The notes under the pieces were generated by a model, which ran no database searches, had not been told where the DNA came from, and worked only from the letters and a program-made list of their open reading frames with translations. Source: a virus. From it: DNA of 31,300 nt. The stretch is taken from IMG/VR virus record IMGVR_UViG_3300032665_000134, positions 1 through 31,300 of that record; one strand, 5' to 3'. Shown here in pieces: positions 1 through 8,485 of this stretch (position 1 is its first letter; each line of letters begins with the position of its first letter). The position numbers and the translations under genes were made by a program.

Positions 1-1
1 A

Positions 2-3000
2 TTGGTATTAGCAAACTTAACGTTAAATCCATACACTGGTTATCTTCCAACTGAAGTACAAAACAAAGTTGCAGATCTTTCTATAGAAAAGGTTCAACAC
101 AGAAGATACACCATGCAGGATATTGCTGCATTGGATTCAAGGATCAATCAGGTTGAATATTATACATCTTTAAGTGCTTTAGAGCAAAGTGCAACGGGTA
201 TGCAAATCACTGATGCGTATGGTCTAAACAGATTCAAGAATGGTATTTTGACTGATGATTTCTCTAGTTATGCTACTGCTGATACAGTTAATGTTGATTA
301 CTCATCAGCAATTAATAAGAGAACTCGTCAGATGTCAGCATCACAATCTGTTGAAAACTTTCCATTGAAGAATCTGGCACTTGTATATAACTTGGCAAAA
401 CCATCAGATGCTATGTTGGCATCATTAAACTATAAGATTTCTACAGATGGTTTAATCAACTACTTCAGTTTACCATTCACTACTGCAAATCTTATTTCAC
501 AACCTATTGCAAGTCGTGTAACAAACATAAATCCATTCTCGGTATCTTCTTCTGAAGGAATTGTATCATTGTCACCTAACGTTGACAACTGGGTAGATTC
601 ACAACAAGCACCTGCATTATTAATAACAGACCCAAGTTTACAAGTATTCCAGTCATCCAGTACCAATAATATATTAAGTGTTGGTGATTGGCAAACTGTA
701 TCCGGGACAACAGTTCTATCTGGTTCTTCTGCTACTACTTCAGCATCTACAGTCAATAGAATCAATCATGGTACATTCAATGGACCATTTGGTGGAACAG
801 TTGGTACTTCAACAACAACTGTAACTACTAATGTAACTGATACTTATACTACAACTTTACAACAGCAACAAAATAATATTATTGGTCCATATAGTAGTAT
901 CGGTAATACATATTCACAAAATAATGGATATATTACTGATATCAGTATTCTACCTTGGATGCGTTCACAAGAAATTATTATCCGTAGTTCTGGGTTATTA
1001 TTCAACTCAACACTATACAATTTCTTTGATAATATAAGTGTTGATAATTATATCCGTAAACCAAACATTATTGAATTAACTGGTGTATCTGGAACATTCA
1101 ATCAAGGTGATATTGTAGGATATGTACTAAGTGGTTCATTTGAACCAACAGCGTTTGTTTTAGACGTATATTATTATTCCGACACATCTAAAGTTAGATT
1201 ATATGTTGTTTCTGATGGAAATACTATAACATATAATAATGGAACAACATTAACTAATGCAACATTTAACGATGATGGAAGTTATTCTTCTATCGGTACT
1301 GCAACAGTTGCAAGTACATCACATGTTGGTGGTATAATAAAGAGTGCAAACACAACAACAAGTGCTATAACGCTGTCACCATTGGCATCTTCTACTGCAA
1401 ATATCTACAATGGCAATACAGTTTATATTACATCTGGAAGTGGAATTGGACAATCTGCAACTATTATTTCATACAATGGAACAACAAATGTTGCTAACCT
1501 TTCTTCAGCATTAACTACTGCAACAGGTGATATTTACTCAATAGGAACGTTCTCTAGTAACGAATCTGGTAACTATTCTGGTGTATTCTGCTTACCACCT
1601 AATACATTCCACAATGGTCAAAGAATATTCCGTGTAGATAATAGAATCAATAATGATTTAAATACAGTAACAACTTTTGCTGAAGGTACTTTCTATTCTG
1701 AGGGGTTACAAACCACTTCACAACAGTTAGACTTCGGTGCATCCCCTGCTGGTGCTAAAGGTACATTTGTACAGACAAATAAACAATCTGTATCATATAC
1801 TACTACAACAACATCAACTACATCCAATTCATATGTTTCACCTTATGATCCTGTATCACAAACATTTATTATTGATCCAACCAATTATCCAAATGGTGCT
1901 TTCTTATCTTCTGCAAGGTTCTTTTTCTCATCAAAACCAACCGATGATAATTCACCTGTAACATTATCTATTGTTGGAACACTAAACGGATATCCAAATG
2001 GATCTACATTAGATCATAGTATTGTAACATTAACTCCAGATAAAGTTAATTTTTCTCAGAACCCACAATATCTTGATACCACTACATATACACAGTTTGA
2101 TTTCCCTGCTCCTGTGTATATTCAACCAGGTGTTATGTACTCATTTATATTGAAATCTAACTCAAATCAATATAATCTTTGGACTGCTGCAAATGGTGAC
2201 ACTGCGTTACCATCTTCTGTGAAGAATTATCCAACAGATCCAACTCCAACTAATATCACTAAGATTACGACTGCTCCATATGTTGGTGGATTGTTCATGT
2301 CACAGAATTCACAGACATGGACTGCTGATCAAAATCAAAGTTTAATGTTCACTGTTGATCGTTGTGTGTTTGATATCTCTCAAAACCCAACAGTTAGAAT
2401 GGTAGTTCCAACAAACCTTCCAGGTAGAACAATTATTGAACAAAATATTGATTACTATAACAATGCTAATACTGTTGGTAATACTGTTGGTTCAATATCA
2501 AGCACAGATATCAATGTTGATGCATTCAATCTGACAACAACAGATTTCACACCAACATCAACTGGTGTTACATACAGTTATAATGCTACTTTGTTAAATG
2601 GAACAACGACTTCTACTTCATATATCAATCCTGGTAAATATGGTACTACAATGTATGATCACATTTACTTGAACGATAACAATGGAGAAAGAAAATTACA
2701 AGCAAACTCTGCAACATCTTTCTCTATGTTTGCATTGTTATCGTCAACAGATAATGCAGTAAGTCCTATCATCTCTGATGCTGGTGTTAGTTTGTATGCG
2801 ATACAGTATAACATAAACAACTGTGAGTTGTCAAATAGTGTTATTACTGTAGTAAATGGTGGTTCTGGATATAATGCAAATACAACAAGTGTTACAGTTT
2901 CTTCACCAACAGGTAAAGGTGCAGTCCAAGCATATGCTACTGCAAACATAGTTGGTGGTGTAATTCAAACAGTAACATTAACAAATGGTGGTAATGGGTC

Positions 3001-3535
3001 TGGTTACATAGTAACTCCAACTATCACAATTACAGATGCAAATACAACACCTGGAACTGGTGCAAGTGTTATTGTTTCTGGTGAAACATCATCTCAAGGT
3101 GGTCCTGCATTAACCAAGTACTTCACTAAGAAGGTTGTATTGGATGCTGGATTTGATTCTGGTGACTTGAATGTGTATGTAACTGCATATCGTCCAGTTA
3201 ACTCTGATATTCTTGTTTACTATAAGATTCTGAATAGACAGGATACACAGAAGTTTGAAGATGGTTCTTGGCAGTTAATGACCAAGACCAGTAACTCAGA
3301 TACTTTATATTCACAATCTAGAAGTGATTTGTATGAGTTCTCATTTGCACCTGGTACAACTGGTTCGGATCAAGGATATGTTTCATACACAAGTACTAAC
3401 AACGGACAAACATATACTCAATTTAGTCAATTTGCAATTAAAGTTGTATTGGTAACAACAGATAAAACCTCTGTTCCGTTCTTGACTGATTTGAGAGCAA
3501 TGGCATTACCATCTAACGTAAATACATCAGTATAA
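2..3535 (+). CDS. DUF4815-like large virion structural protein, 5' end missing
   Basis: The open frame enters from the left edge, so the true start is outside the window; the TTG at base 2 is only the first in-frame codon. About 1177 residues are visible. The segment near residues 37-64 (YTMQDIAALDSRI, then EYYTSLSALEQ) and the following GLNRFKNGI stretch resemble the C-terminal half of the large DUF4815-type structural proteins of T4-like cyanophages, thought to belong to the baseplate or tail periphery. Around residues 455-515 lies a beta-rich adhesin-like module (GNTVYITSGSGIGQSATI), and around 949-1030 a GGSGYNANTTSVTV / GSGYIVTPTITI pair typical of GSGY repeats. The last 120 residues (SDILVYYKILNRQD, then VPFLTDLRAMALP) form the usual C-terminal domain of this family as I remember it. 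The family match is from memory and the exact baseplate position is inference. Confidence 0.7.
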   Translation: MVLANLTLNPYTGYLPTEVQNKVADLSIEKVQHRRYTMQDIAALDSRINQVEYYTSLSALEQSATGMQITDAYGLNRFKNGILTDDFSSYATADTVNVDYSSAINKRTRQMSASQSVENFPLKNLALVYNLAKPSDAMLASLNYKISTDGLINYFSLPFTTANLISQPIASRVTNINPFSVSSSEGIVSLSPNVDNWVDSQQAPALLITDPSLQVFQSSSTNNILSVGDWQTVSGTTVLSGSSATTSASTVNRINHGTFNGPFGGTVGTSTTTVTTNVTDTYTTTLQQQQNNIIGPYSSIGNTYSQNNGYITDISILPWMRSQEIIIRSSGLLFNSTLYNFFDNISVDNYIRKPNIIELTGVSGTFNQGDIVGYVLSGSFEPTAFVLDVYYYSDTSKVRLYVVSDGNTITYNNGTTLTNATFNDDGSYSSIGTATVASTSHVGGIIKSANTTTSAITLSPLASSTANIYNGNTVYITSGSGIGQSATIISYNGTTNVANLSSALTTATGDIYSIGTFSSNESGNYSGVFCLPPNTFHNGQRIFRVDNRINNDLNTVTTFAEGTFYSEGLQTTSQQLDFGASPAGAKGTFVQTNKQSVSYTTTTTSTTSNSYVSPYDPVSQTFIIDPTNYPNGAFLSSARFFFSSKPTDDNSPVTLSIVGTLNGYPNGSTLDHSIVTLTPDKVNFSQNPQYLDTTTYTQFDFPAPVYIQPGVMYSFILKSNSNQYNLWTAANGDTALPSSVKNYPTDPTPTNITKITTAPYVGGLFMSQNSQTWTADQNQSLMFTVDRCVFDISQNPTVRMVVPTNLPGRTIIEQNIDYYNNANTVGNTVGSISSTDINVDAFNLTTTDFTPTSTGVTYSYNATLLNGTTTSTSYINPGKYGTTMYDHIYLNDNNGERKLQANSATSFSMFALLSSTDNAVSPIISDAGVSLYAIQYNINNCELSNSVITVVNGGSGYNANTTSVTVSSPTGKGAVQAYATANIVGGVIQTVTLTNGGNGSGYIVTPTITITDANTTPGTGASVIVSGETSSQGGPALTKYFTKKVVLDAGFDSGDLNVYVTAYRPVNSDILVYYKILNRQDTQKFEDGSWQLMTKTSNSDTLYSQSRSDLYEFSFAPGTTGSDQGYVSYTSTNNGQTYTQFSQFAIKVVLVTTDKTSVPFLTDLRAMALPSNVNTSV

Positions 3536-3536
3536 T

Positions 3537-3761
3537 ATGGCACTACTAAAAGTACAAGGAACACCTCACATGGTAAGGGATACTACCAGTGGGGCCCTTA
3601 TCAATAGGGATTTGAGTGGTCTTGAAGAATATAATAAAAAAAGACAAATGATGGCCAATCAAAAAGAAGAACTAAATAAAGTAAAATCAGAACTAGATAT
3701 TATCAAAACAGATATGTCAGAAATAAAAGAGTTGATGTTACAACTACTGAATAAAGGTTAA
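3537..3761 (+). CDS. Small coiled-coil virion protein (74 aa)
   Basis: It starts one base after the stop of the DUF4815-like gene and ends one base before the next fibre gene, so it is probably translationally coupled to both. The N-terminal part (LKVQGTPHMVRD, then SGALINRDLSGLEEY) looks like a short folded or adaptor segment. Residues about 30-72 form a heptad-rich, charged helix (EELNKVKSELDIIKTDMSEI, then LMLQLL), predicted to be a coiled coil. Small proteins of this design follow the large structural gene in T4-like marine phages and are usually annotated only as virion proteins. A role as connector or fibre-attachment helix is inference; no enzymatic motif is present. Confidence 0.75.
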   Translation: MALLKVQGTPHMVRDTTSGALINRDLSGLEEYNKKRQMMANQKEELNKVKSELDIIKTDMSEIKELMLQLLNKG

Positions 3762-3762
3762 A

Positions 3763-6700
3763 ATGTCCAACTATAATCCAGCACCAACGTTTAAAATATT
3801 AGATTACTCAAACACTTGGGGTAATTTGTTAACAACAACCAATTATTTGGTTTTACAGAACAACGATTTAGCATCTAACAACTTTTTCAAAGCAACGGGG
3901 ACAATGTATCTTGAAGATCCAACACTAGGTCTTCAAGTTAACTCTGCTGCAATCTTCTCTGGGGCATTCCAATCAATTGGTACTGGTTCTTCAGCAACTA
4001 TACAGAATAACCTAACAGTTGGTGGACAAGTATATCTTAACTATTCTAGTGTAGGTCCGAGTTTAACTGTTGCTGGACAGGCAAACGTAAGTGGTCCAAT
4101 ATTAGCATTAGGTTCTGGAACTGGTCTTACTGTAGCAAATACTGCAAACATTAATGGTAAGTTATTTGTTTCCAATACTTCTTCATTTGCAAATGCTGTT
4201 TCAATATATGGTCAAACATATATTTCAAGTAACGTAACTGTAACTGGCACAACAGTAACCAATCAATTACAAGCAAATACAGGTATTGCTGCTGGTGCAT
4301 TAAACGTAACCAATACTACTAATACAAATATTCTTCAAGCTAATACCAGTGTTAACACTGCTGTTATAACTGTAACTGGAACAATATTTACAAATCAATT
4401 ACAAGCAAATAGTGGTATTTCTTCCGCTGCATTAAACGTAGTTAACACAACTAATACTAATATACTTCAAGCAAACACATCAGTAAATACTGCTACACTA
4501 ACAGTAACTGGTCAAATATATACTAATACTCTGCAAGCAAATACTGGTGTTGCTGCTCGTGCATTAAATGTAATCAATACAACTAATACTAATATTCTTC
4601 AAGCTAATACTAGTGTTAATACTGCTACTTTAACTGTTACTGGAAAAACATTTACTAATGAACTACAAGCAAACAACAATATATTCAGTAGTAATGTTTA
4701 TAGTAATTTAGTCCAAGCAAATACTCAAATACAGACCCTAAACTTAAATGTAATTGGGTATCAAAATGTTGATTCTATTACTGCTAATACTAGAATCACC
4801 ACTCCTAGTATAGTTATACCATCTAATGGTTTAATAGATGCATCTTCAAGTGGATCTGTTATTTCTGCTAATGGTTTGTCTGTTGGTACTGCTGGTCTAA
4901 ATGTTCTTGGTAACTTTACGATTAATGGTACTACTGTTTACAATACACCATCATTCATTCTTAGTGCAGGTAATCCAAATCCAGCATTAGTTTTGAATCC
5001 AGGATTTGGTATCTATAGAACATCTGCGAATGCAATAATTCGTTGGAATGAAACCAACAAATTTTGGGACATGAATGATGTAGTTAATGGTAATTACTAC
5101 AGAGTTATCACAGATGAGTACAAGAGCGATTCGTTAACATTAGCAAGTTCTTCCAATGTTGCATCATCATTAGCAGCAAATACATTAAATACTAACTTAA
5201 ACGCTGCTAACACATTCCTCCAAGCAAATATCAACTTTGGTTTATCAAATGCCAAAGCATATACTGATACCGCCAATAATTATTTACAGGCAAATATTAA
5301 CTTTGGTTTAGCAAGTTCTAAAACATATACTGATACTGCTAATACATTCTTACAAGCAAATGTTATATCAGGTGTTGCTAGTGCTAAAGTATATACAGAT
5401 GTTGCTAATACATACATCTCAACCAACTTAAATACTGCTAATACATTCTTACAAGCAAATGTTATATCAGGTGTTGCTAGTGCTAAAGTATATACAGATG
5501 TTGCAAACTCATATTATAATGTAGTAACATCTAACATTAATGCTTATGCTCAATCTGGATATGCTAGAGCAAACACATCATCAAACCTATTCAATGGTAC
5601 AGGTGGTTCTGCTTCTCCTAGTTCTGGAACAGTTACTTTAACCAGTACCAACGGTGTAACCATTACTGGTTCTGGTAGCACACTGACATTCAATACTCCA
5701 CAGGATTTAAGAACAACTGCCACAGTAACTTTCACAGACATTTATGCTATCAGACCTGGTTCTAGTGCTGGAACTGGTGTAGTATTCTTAGGAAACCAAG
5801 GTAGTGGTGCAAGATATGTTTATTATGATGGTACAAATTATCAAATGCCTGGTACCAATTTGTATATTAATAGTGGATTAGCACTTACCACATCCAACTA
5901 TAATACATACGCACCAACCTTGACTGGTACTGGAGCTTCTGGTACATGGAACATTAATATATCTGGTAATGCGGTAACAACAAGTCAAGTAACTTGGTCA
6001 AATTTATATACCACTGCACAGTTAAATTCACAAGGAAACCAAACTGGGTCAATACTGACTGCAACGGGTAGTCTTGGTGGTATCATGGTTCAAGGACCAG
6101 GTTCATCTGGTTCTGCATTCATGTCTTTCCTTAGACCAGGTATATATGCATCATATTTTGGATTAGACACAGATAACCAATTTACTGTTGGTGGATGGTC
6201 AGCAGGTGCCGCTTTAGGTAACATGAAAGTTGGTTCTCTTGGTATTGGTGGTGCTGCTTCTGGGACTGCTGGATCAATTACAGCAACAGGTGCTATATCA
6301 TCAGCATCAACCATAACCGCTGTTACATTCTCTGGAGCTGGGACATCATTAACAGGTACAGCATCAAGTTTAACCACAGGTAAGGCATCTACACTTGCAA
6401 GCGGTGGTGGTTCTGGTTCAGCAATGACCTTCAATTGGGCTGGTCAAGGTGGACAACCAACTTGGTTATGGGGTGGTAATGATGGAACAAATATGTATGT
6501 TTACAATCCATCAAACTTCAGTGTAAATTTCGCTAATTACTTATCAGGAATTGAACAACAGAACGTTATACTAGGAAAACACCAATCTATGGGAATGGTT
6601 GGTGATGGTTCACAAGGAAGCTTCACTTGCAGAGCATCAGGAGCAGGTGATAGCAACCTAGCAGGTGTAACATTTTGGAACGATGCTTACGCTATCAAAA

Positions 6701-7125
6701 TGGGTATTCGTGCTGATGGATACTTTGGTTTAGGTGGATGGTCTAGAGCAGCTTGGTCTTGGTATTCAGATCCAAGTGGAAACATGGTTGCTGCTGGTAA
6801 TGTAACAGCATATTCCGACCCAAGACTGAAAGAAAACTTCCAACCAATACTTTCACCTGTACAACAAATATCAAAATTAAATGGTGTATATTTTGATTGG
6901 AAACAAGGAATAAAACACACTGAATGTAAAGCAGGAAAAAGAGATATGGGTGTTCTTGCTAATGAAGTTGAAGAAGTATTCCCAGAAATAGTTTCCGAAT
7001 CAATCAGTTTAGATGGTGATACATATAAGATGGTTGCATATGAAAAGTTAGTTCCTGTTTTAATTGAAGCAATTAAAGAACTATCAAATGAAATTAATAT
7101 ATTGAAAGGTAAAATTGGAGAGTAA
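3763..7125 (+). CDS. Tail fibre with C-terminal S74 intramolecular chaperone (1120 aa)
   Basis: The ATG is preceded by AAAGG at 3753-3757. The N-terminal 100 residues look like a phage-attachment region. Residues about 163-327 hold a 22-residue beta-type repeat, paired into 44-residue units (LQANTSVNTATLTVTG, then TNxLQANxGV), suggestive of a trimeric beta fibre. Residues about 400-460 contain a small module (PALVLNPGFGIYR, then WNETNKFWDMND) that I recall from marine phage fibres, and 480-583 contain NTFLQAN helical repeats. The C-terminus (1018-1120) is a peptidase S74 domain: Ser1018-Asp1019 in AYSDPRLKENF is the expected self-cleavage site, followed by DMGVLANEVEEVFPEIV and a terminal helix. 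In this family the domain guides trimerisation and then cuts itself off. Host-binding function is inferred. Confidence 0.85.
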   Translation: MSNYNPAPTFKILDYSNTWGNLLTTTNYLVLQNNDLASNNFFKATGTMYLEDPTLGLQVNSAAIFSGAFQSIGTGSSATIQNNLTVGGQVYLNYSSVGPSLTVAGQANVSGPILALGSGTGLTVANTANINGKLFVSNTSSFANAVSIYGQTYISSNVTVTGTTVTNQLQANTGIAAGALNVTNTTNTNILQANTSVNTAVITVTGTIFTNQLQANSGISSAALNVVNTTNTNILQANTSVNTATLTVTGQIYTNTLQANTGVAARALNVINTTNTNILQANTSVNTATLTVTGKTFTNELQANNNIFSSNVYSNLVQANTQIQTLNLNVIGYQNVDSITANTRITTPSIVIPSNGLIDASSSGSVISANGLSVGTAGLNVLGNFTINGTTVYNTPSFILSAGNPNPALVLNPGFGIYRTSANAIIRWNETNKFWDMNDVVNGNYYRVITDEYKSDSLTLASSSNVASSLAANTLNTNLNAANTFLQANINFGLSNAKAYTDTANNYLQANINFGLASSKTYTDTANTFLQANVISGVASAKVYTDVANTYISTNLNTANTFLQANVISGVASAKVYTDVANSYYNVVTSNINAYAQSGYARANTSSNLFNGTGGSASPSSGTVTLTSTNGVTITGSGSTLTFNTPQDLRTTATVTFTDIYAIRPGSSAGTGVVFLGNQGSGARYVYYDGTNYQMPGTNLYINSGLALTTSNYNTYAPTLTGTGASGTWNINISGNAVTTSQVTWSNLYTTAQLNSQGNQTGSILTATGSLGGIMVQGPGSSGSAFMSFLRPGIYASYFGLDTDNQFTVGGWSAGAALGNMKVGSLGIGGAASGTAGSITATGAISSASTITAVTFSGAGTSLTGTASSLTTGKASTLASGGGSGSAMTFNWAGQGGQPTWLWGGNDGTNMYVYNPSNFSVNFANYLSGIEQQNVILGKHQSMGMVGDGSQGSFTCRASGAGDSNLAGVTFWNDAYAIKMGIRADGYFGLGGWSRAAWSWYSDPSGNMVAAGNVTAYSDPRLKENFQPILSPVQQISKLNGVYFDWKQGIKHTECKAGKRDMGVLANEVEEVFPEIVSESISLDGDTYKMVAYEKLVPVLIEAIKELSNEINILKGKIGE

Positions 7126-7131
7126 GTAATA

Positions 7132-7536
7132 ATGACTAATTATAATCATTCATCCGTTTCAGCAAATAGTTGGAACAGAGCTGCGTATGTTGTGATAGAT
7201 AATCCTTTACAATCACCAGATTGTATCAGAAAACCGTCAATCACATTCAATGAAGAATTTGTCATTCATACTGGTGACACCTATATAAAACAGAATATAA
7301 CTGTTTCTGATATTAATAATTTTGTTAGAGAAGAATTAAGTCCTGACAATCTTAAAACATCATTTAAACTTTTAGATTCTGATGGTAATCCCACCAAAAA
7401 GACAGCAACATATCAAGATGTTTACAATATGATAGCATCTTTGTATATTCATGTTGCTGAAATTAGAGATAAGAGAGTTTCTACTGATATTGATGTGGGT
7501 GAAACGTTGAATACTGAAATTAATACTGAGGAATAA
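7132..7536 (+). CDS. Hypothetical tail-region protein (134 aa)
   Basis: I do not recognise this protein. It starts six bases after the S74 fibre stop, with GGAG at 7117-7120 as a possible ribosome binding site. The sequence is soluble-looking, without signal peptide or membrane segment. A central beta-rich part (SITFNEEFVIHTGDTYIKQN) is followed by a helical segment (YQDVYNMIASLYIHVAEIRD) and an acidic tail rich in Glu, Asp and Thr. The stop is directly followed by the start of a 52-residue ORF. The position between fibre genes suggests a virion component or fibre assembly factor, which is inference only. Confidence 0.65.
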   Translation: MTNYNHSSVSANSWNRAAYVVIDNPLQSPDCIRKPSITFNEEFVIHTGDTYIKQNITVSDINNFVREELSPDNLKTSFKLLDSDGNPTKKTATYQDVYNMIASLYIHVAEIRDKRVSTDIDVGETLNTEINTEE

Positions 7537-7695
7537 ATGGATACTATTACAATTAAACTTGAATTGACTGTTGATGAAGTAAATGGAGTATTAAATAGTC
7601 TTGGACAAATGCCATATGCACAAGTAACACTATTAGTAGATAAAATTAGACAACAAGCAATTGCACAAGTCCCACAAGATGCACCATCCGAATAA
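7537..7695 (+). CDS. Small conserved-type phage protein (52 aa)
   Basis: This short ORF begins immediately after the stop of the previous gene (TAA then ATG) and ends 24 bases before a hairpin terminator, so it closes the transcription unit. The product is MDTITIKLELTVDEVNGVLN followed by a helical segment with Leu/Val spacing (ALINE-type heptads absent; VTLLVDKIRQQAIAQV present). A pattern of a beta strand plus two short helices with VNxVLNxLGxxP resembles small proteins of unknown function found in the structural regions of T4-like cyanophages. Role unknown. The tight coupling and complete ORF with stop argue that it is real. Confidence 0.65.
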   Translation: MDTITIKLELTVDEVNGVLNSLGQMPYAQVTLLVDKIRQQAIAQVPQDAPSE

Positions 7696-7719
7696 TATAT
7701 TTTTTTAATAAGTAGCAAG

Positions 7720-7757
7720 AACCTCTCAACTAAATAGATGAGAGGTTTTTTTATTTT
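7720..7757 (+). terminator. Rho-independent terminator
   Basis: A 9-bp perfect stem (AACCTCTCA at 7720-7728 pairing with TGAGAGGTT at 7739-7747) with a 10-base loop is followed by a T-rich tract from 7746 (seven T, then ATTTT). It lies just after the 52-residue ORF and before the gene at 7770, the place expected for the end of a transcription unit. The loop contains CTAAATA, which resembles a T4-type late promoter (separate entry). Confidence 0.85.
7730..7736 (+). promoter_or_regulatory. Late-type promoter motif inside terminator loop
   Basis: CTAAATA, flanked as ACTAAATAG, differs little from the T4 late promoter consensus TATAAATA and matches the variant reported for T4-like cyanophages as I recall. 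If used, transcription would start roughly at 7741-7744, inside the right arm of the stem, so the new transcript would lack the left arm and escape the terminator. The next gene starts at 7770 with AGGG close upstream, leaving a leader of about 27 bases. Confidence 0.5.
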
Positions 7758-7769
7758 ATAGGGTTTAAA

Positions 7770-8126
7770 ATGGCGGGTTATCAAGATCTTTTTCTAAATC
7801 AAGGCGAGACTTTTACTACACAGATGAATCTGAATGATAGTAATGGTGCTCCATATAACCTTACTGATTTTATAGTATTATCTTCTGCAAAAAAATCATA
7901 CTATACCAATACTATCAGTTTAATGTTTAATGCATCTATTTATGATGCCAATAACGGGGTAATTCAATTATCTGCAAACTCTTCTGTCACATCAAATGTG
8001 AGTGCTGGTAAATATGTATATGATGTTATTGTAAGGGAAAATAATTCTGGAACTATAACAAGAGTACTAGAAGGACAATTAATAGTTAGTCCTGGTGTCA
8101 CTGGTATAACTACTTCTTATTACTAA
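7770..8126 (+). CDS. BppU-like beta-sandwich tail protein (118 aa)
   Basis: First gene after the terminator/promoter element; AGGG about eight bases before the ATG is the likely ribosome binding site. The sequence (FLNQGETFTTQMNLNDSNG, then GAPYNLTDFIVLSSAKKSY, then SAGKYVYDVIVREN) has the strand pattern of small immunoglobulin-like domains at the N-terminus of baseplate upper proteins (BppU/DUF2479 type): a Gly-Ala-Pro turn, an aspartate-rich linker, GKYVYDV near the end and a final strand (VLEGQLIVSPGV). No signal peptide. In that family the domain anchors receptor-binding proteins to the baseplate. Assignment is by eye, so the fold is likely but the partner is inferred. It is followed after one base by another small structural gene. 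Confidence 0.6.
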   Translation: MAGYQDLFLNQGETFTTQMNLNDSNGAPYNLTDFIVLSSAKKSYYTNTISLMFNASIYDANNGVIQLSANSSVTSNVSAGKYVYDVIVRENNSGTITRVLEGQLIVSPGVTGITTSYY

Positions 8127-8127
8127 A

Positions 8128-8451
8128 ATGCCAAACGTAACTGTTGCACCTATAAAAACGATAAACGTAAGAGTTAACCAAAGCTCTCAGAAAACAGTCA
8201 CATCTACTTCCCAGTTTGTTGGTGCAAGTAATATACAAAATGAAGTAAATCAAATTAAAATTTTAGCACAAAATGCATCCGATACTGCAAATGTTGCAAT
8301 TATACTTGCTGATGAGGCAAACGCTAATGTTGATTCAAAATTGAGTTTAACTGGTGGAACTATTACTGGTAATCTTGAAATAACACAAAATTTAACAGTT
8401 GACAATATAATCACAGCAAACAACGAAACCATTGATGCTGGTCTTTTTTAA
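8128..8451 (+). CDS. Small fibre-like structural protein with C-terminal DAGLF (107 aa)
   Basis: The gene begins one base after the BppU-like gene. Residues about 30-72 form an Ala/Asn-rich helix (VNQIKILAQNASDTANVAII), followed by LSLTGGTITGNLEITQNLTV, a beta repeat motif seen in many phage fibres (T-G-G-T-[IL]-T-G-x-L). The final residues are DAGLF. A related C-terminus, DGGSF, ends the next two proteins. I infer a short fibre or an adaptor that joins a fibre to the baseplate; there is no catalytic motif. Confidence 0.65.
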   Translation: MPNVTVAPIKTINVRVNQSSQKTVTSTSQFVGASNIQNEVNQIKILAQNASDTANVAIILADEANANVDSKLSLTGGTITGNLEITQNLTVDNIITANNETIDAGLF

Positions 8452-8458
8452 ATAAATA
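8451..8458 (+). promoter_or_regulatory. Possible T4-type late promoter
   Basis: AATAAATA matches seven of eight positions of TATAAATA and lies 28 bases before the ATG at 8486, in a 34-base AT-rich gap. Such AT-rich strings arise easily by chance here, so support is weak and rests on position. Confidence 0.35.
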
Positions 8459-8485
8459 ATAAAAAAATAATAACGGGTAATAAAC

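Noticed and set aside
6090-6434. Minus-strand open frame of 114 codons
   Set aside because: Antisense shadow of the Gly/Ala-rich part of the first S74 fibre; Pro/Val/Ala-rich low-complexity product without motifs.
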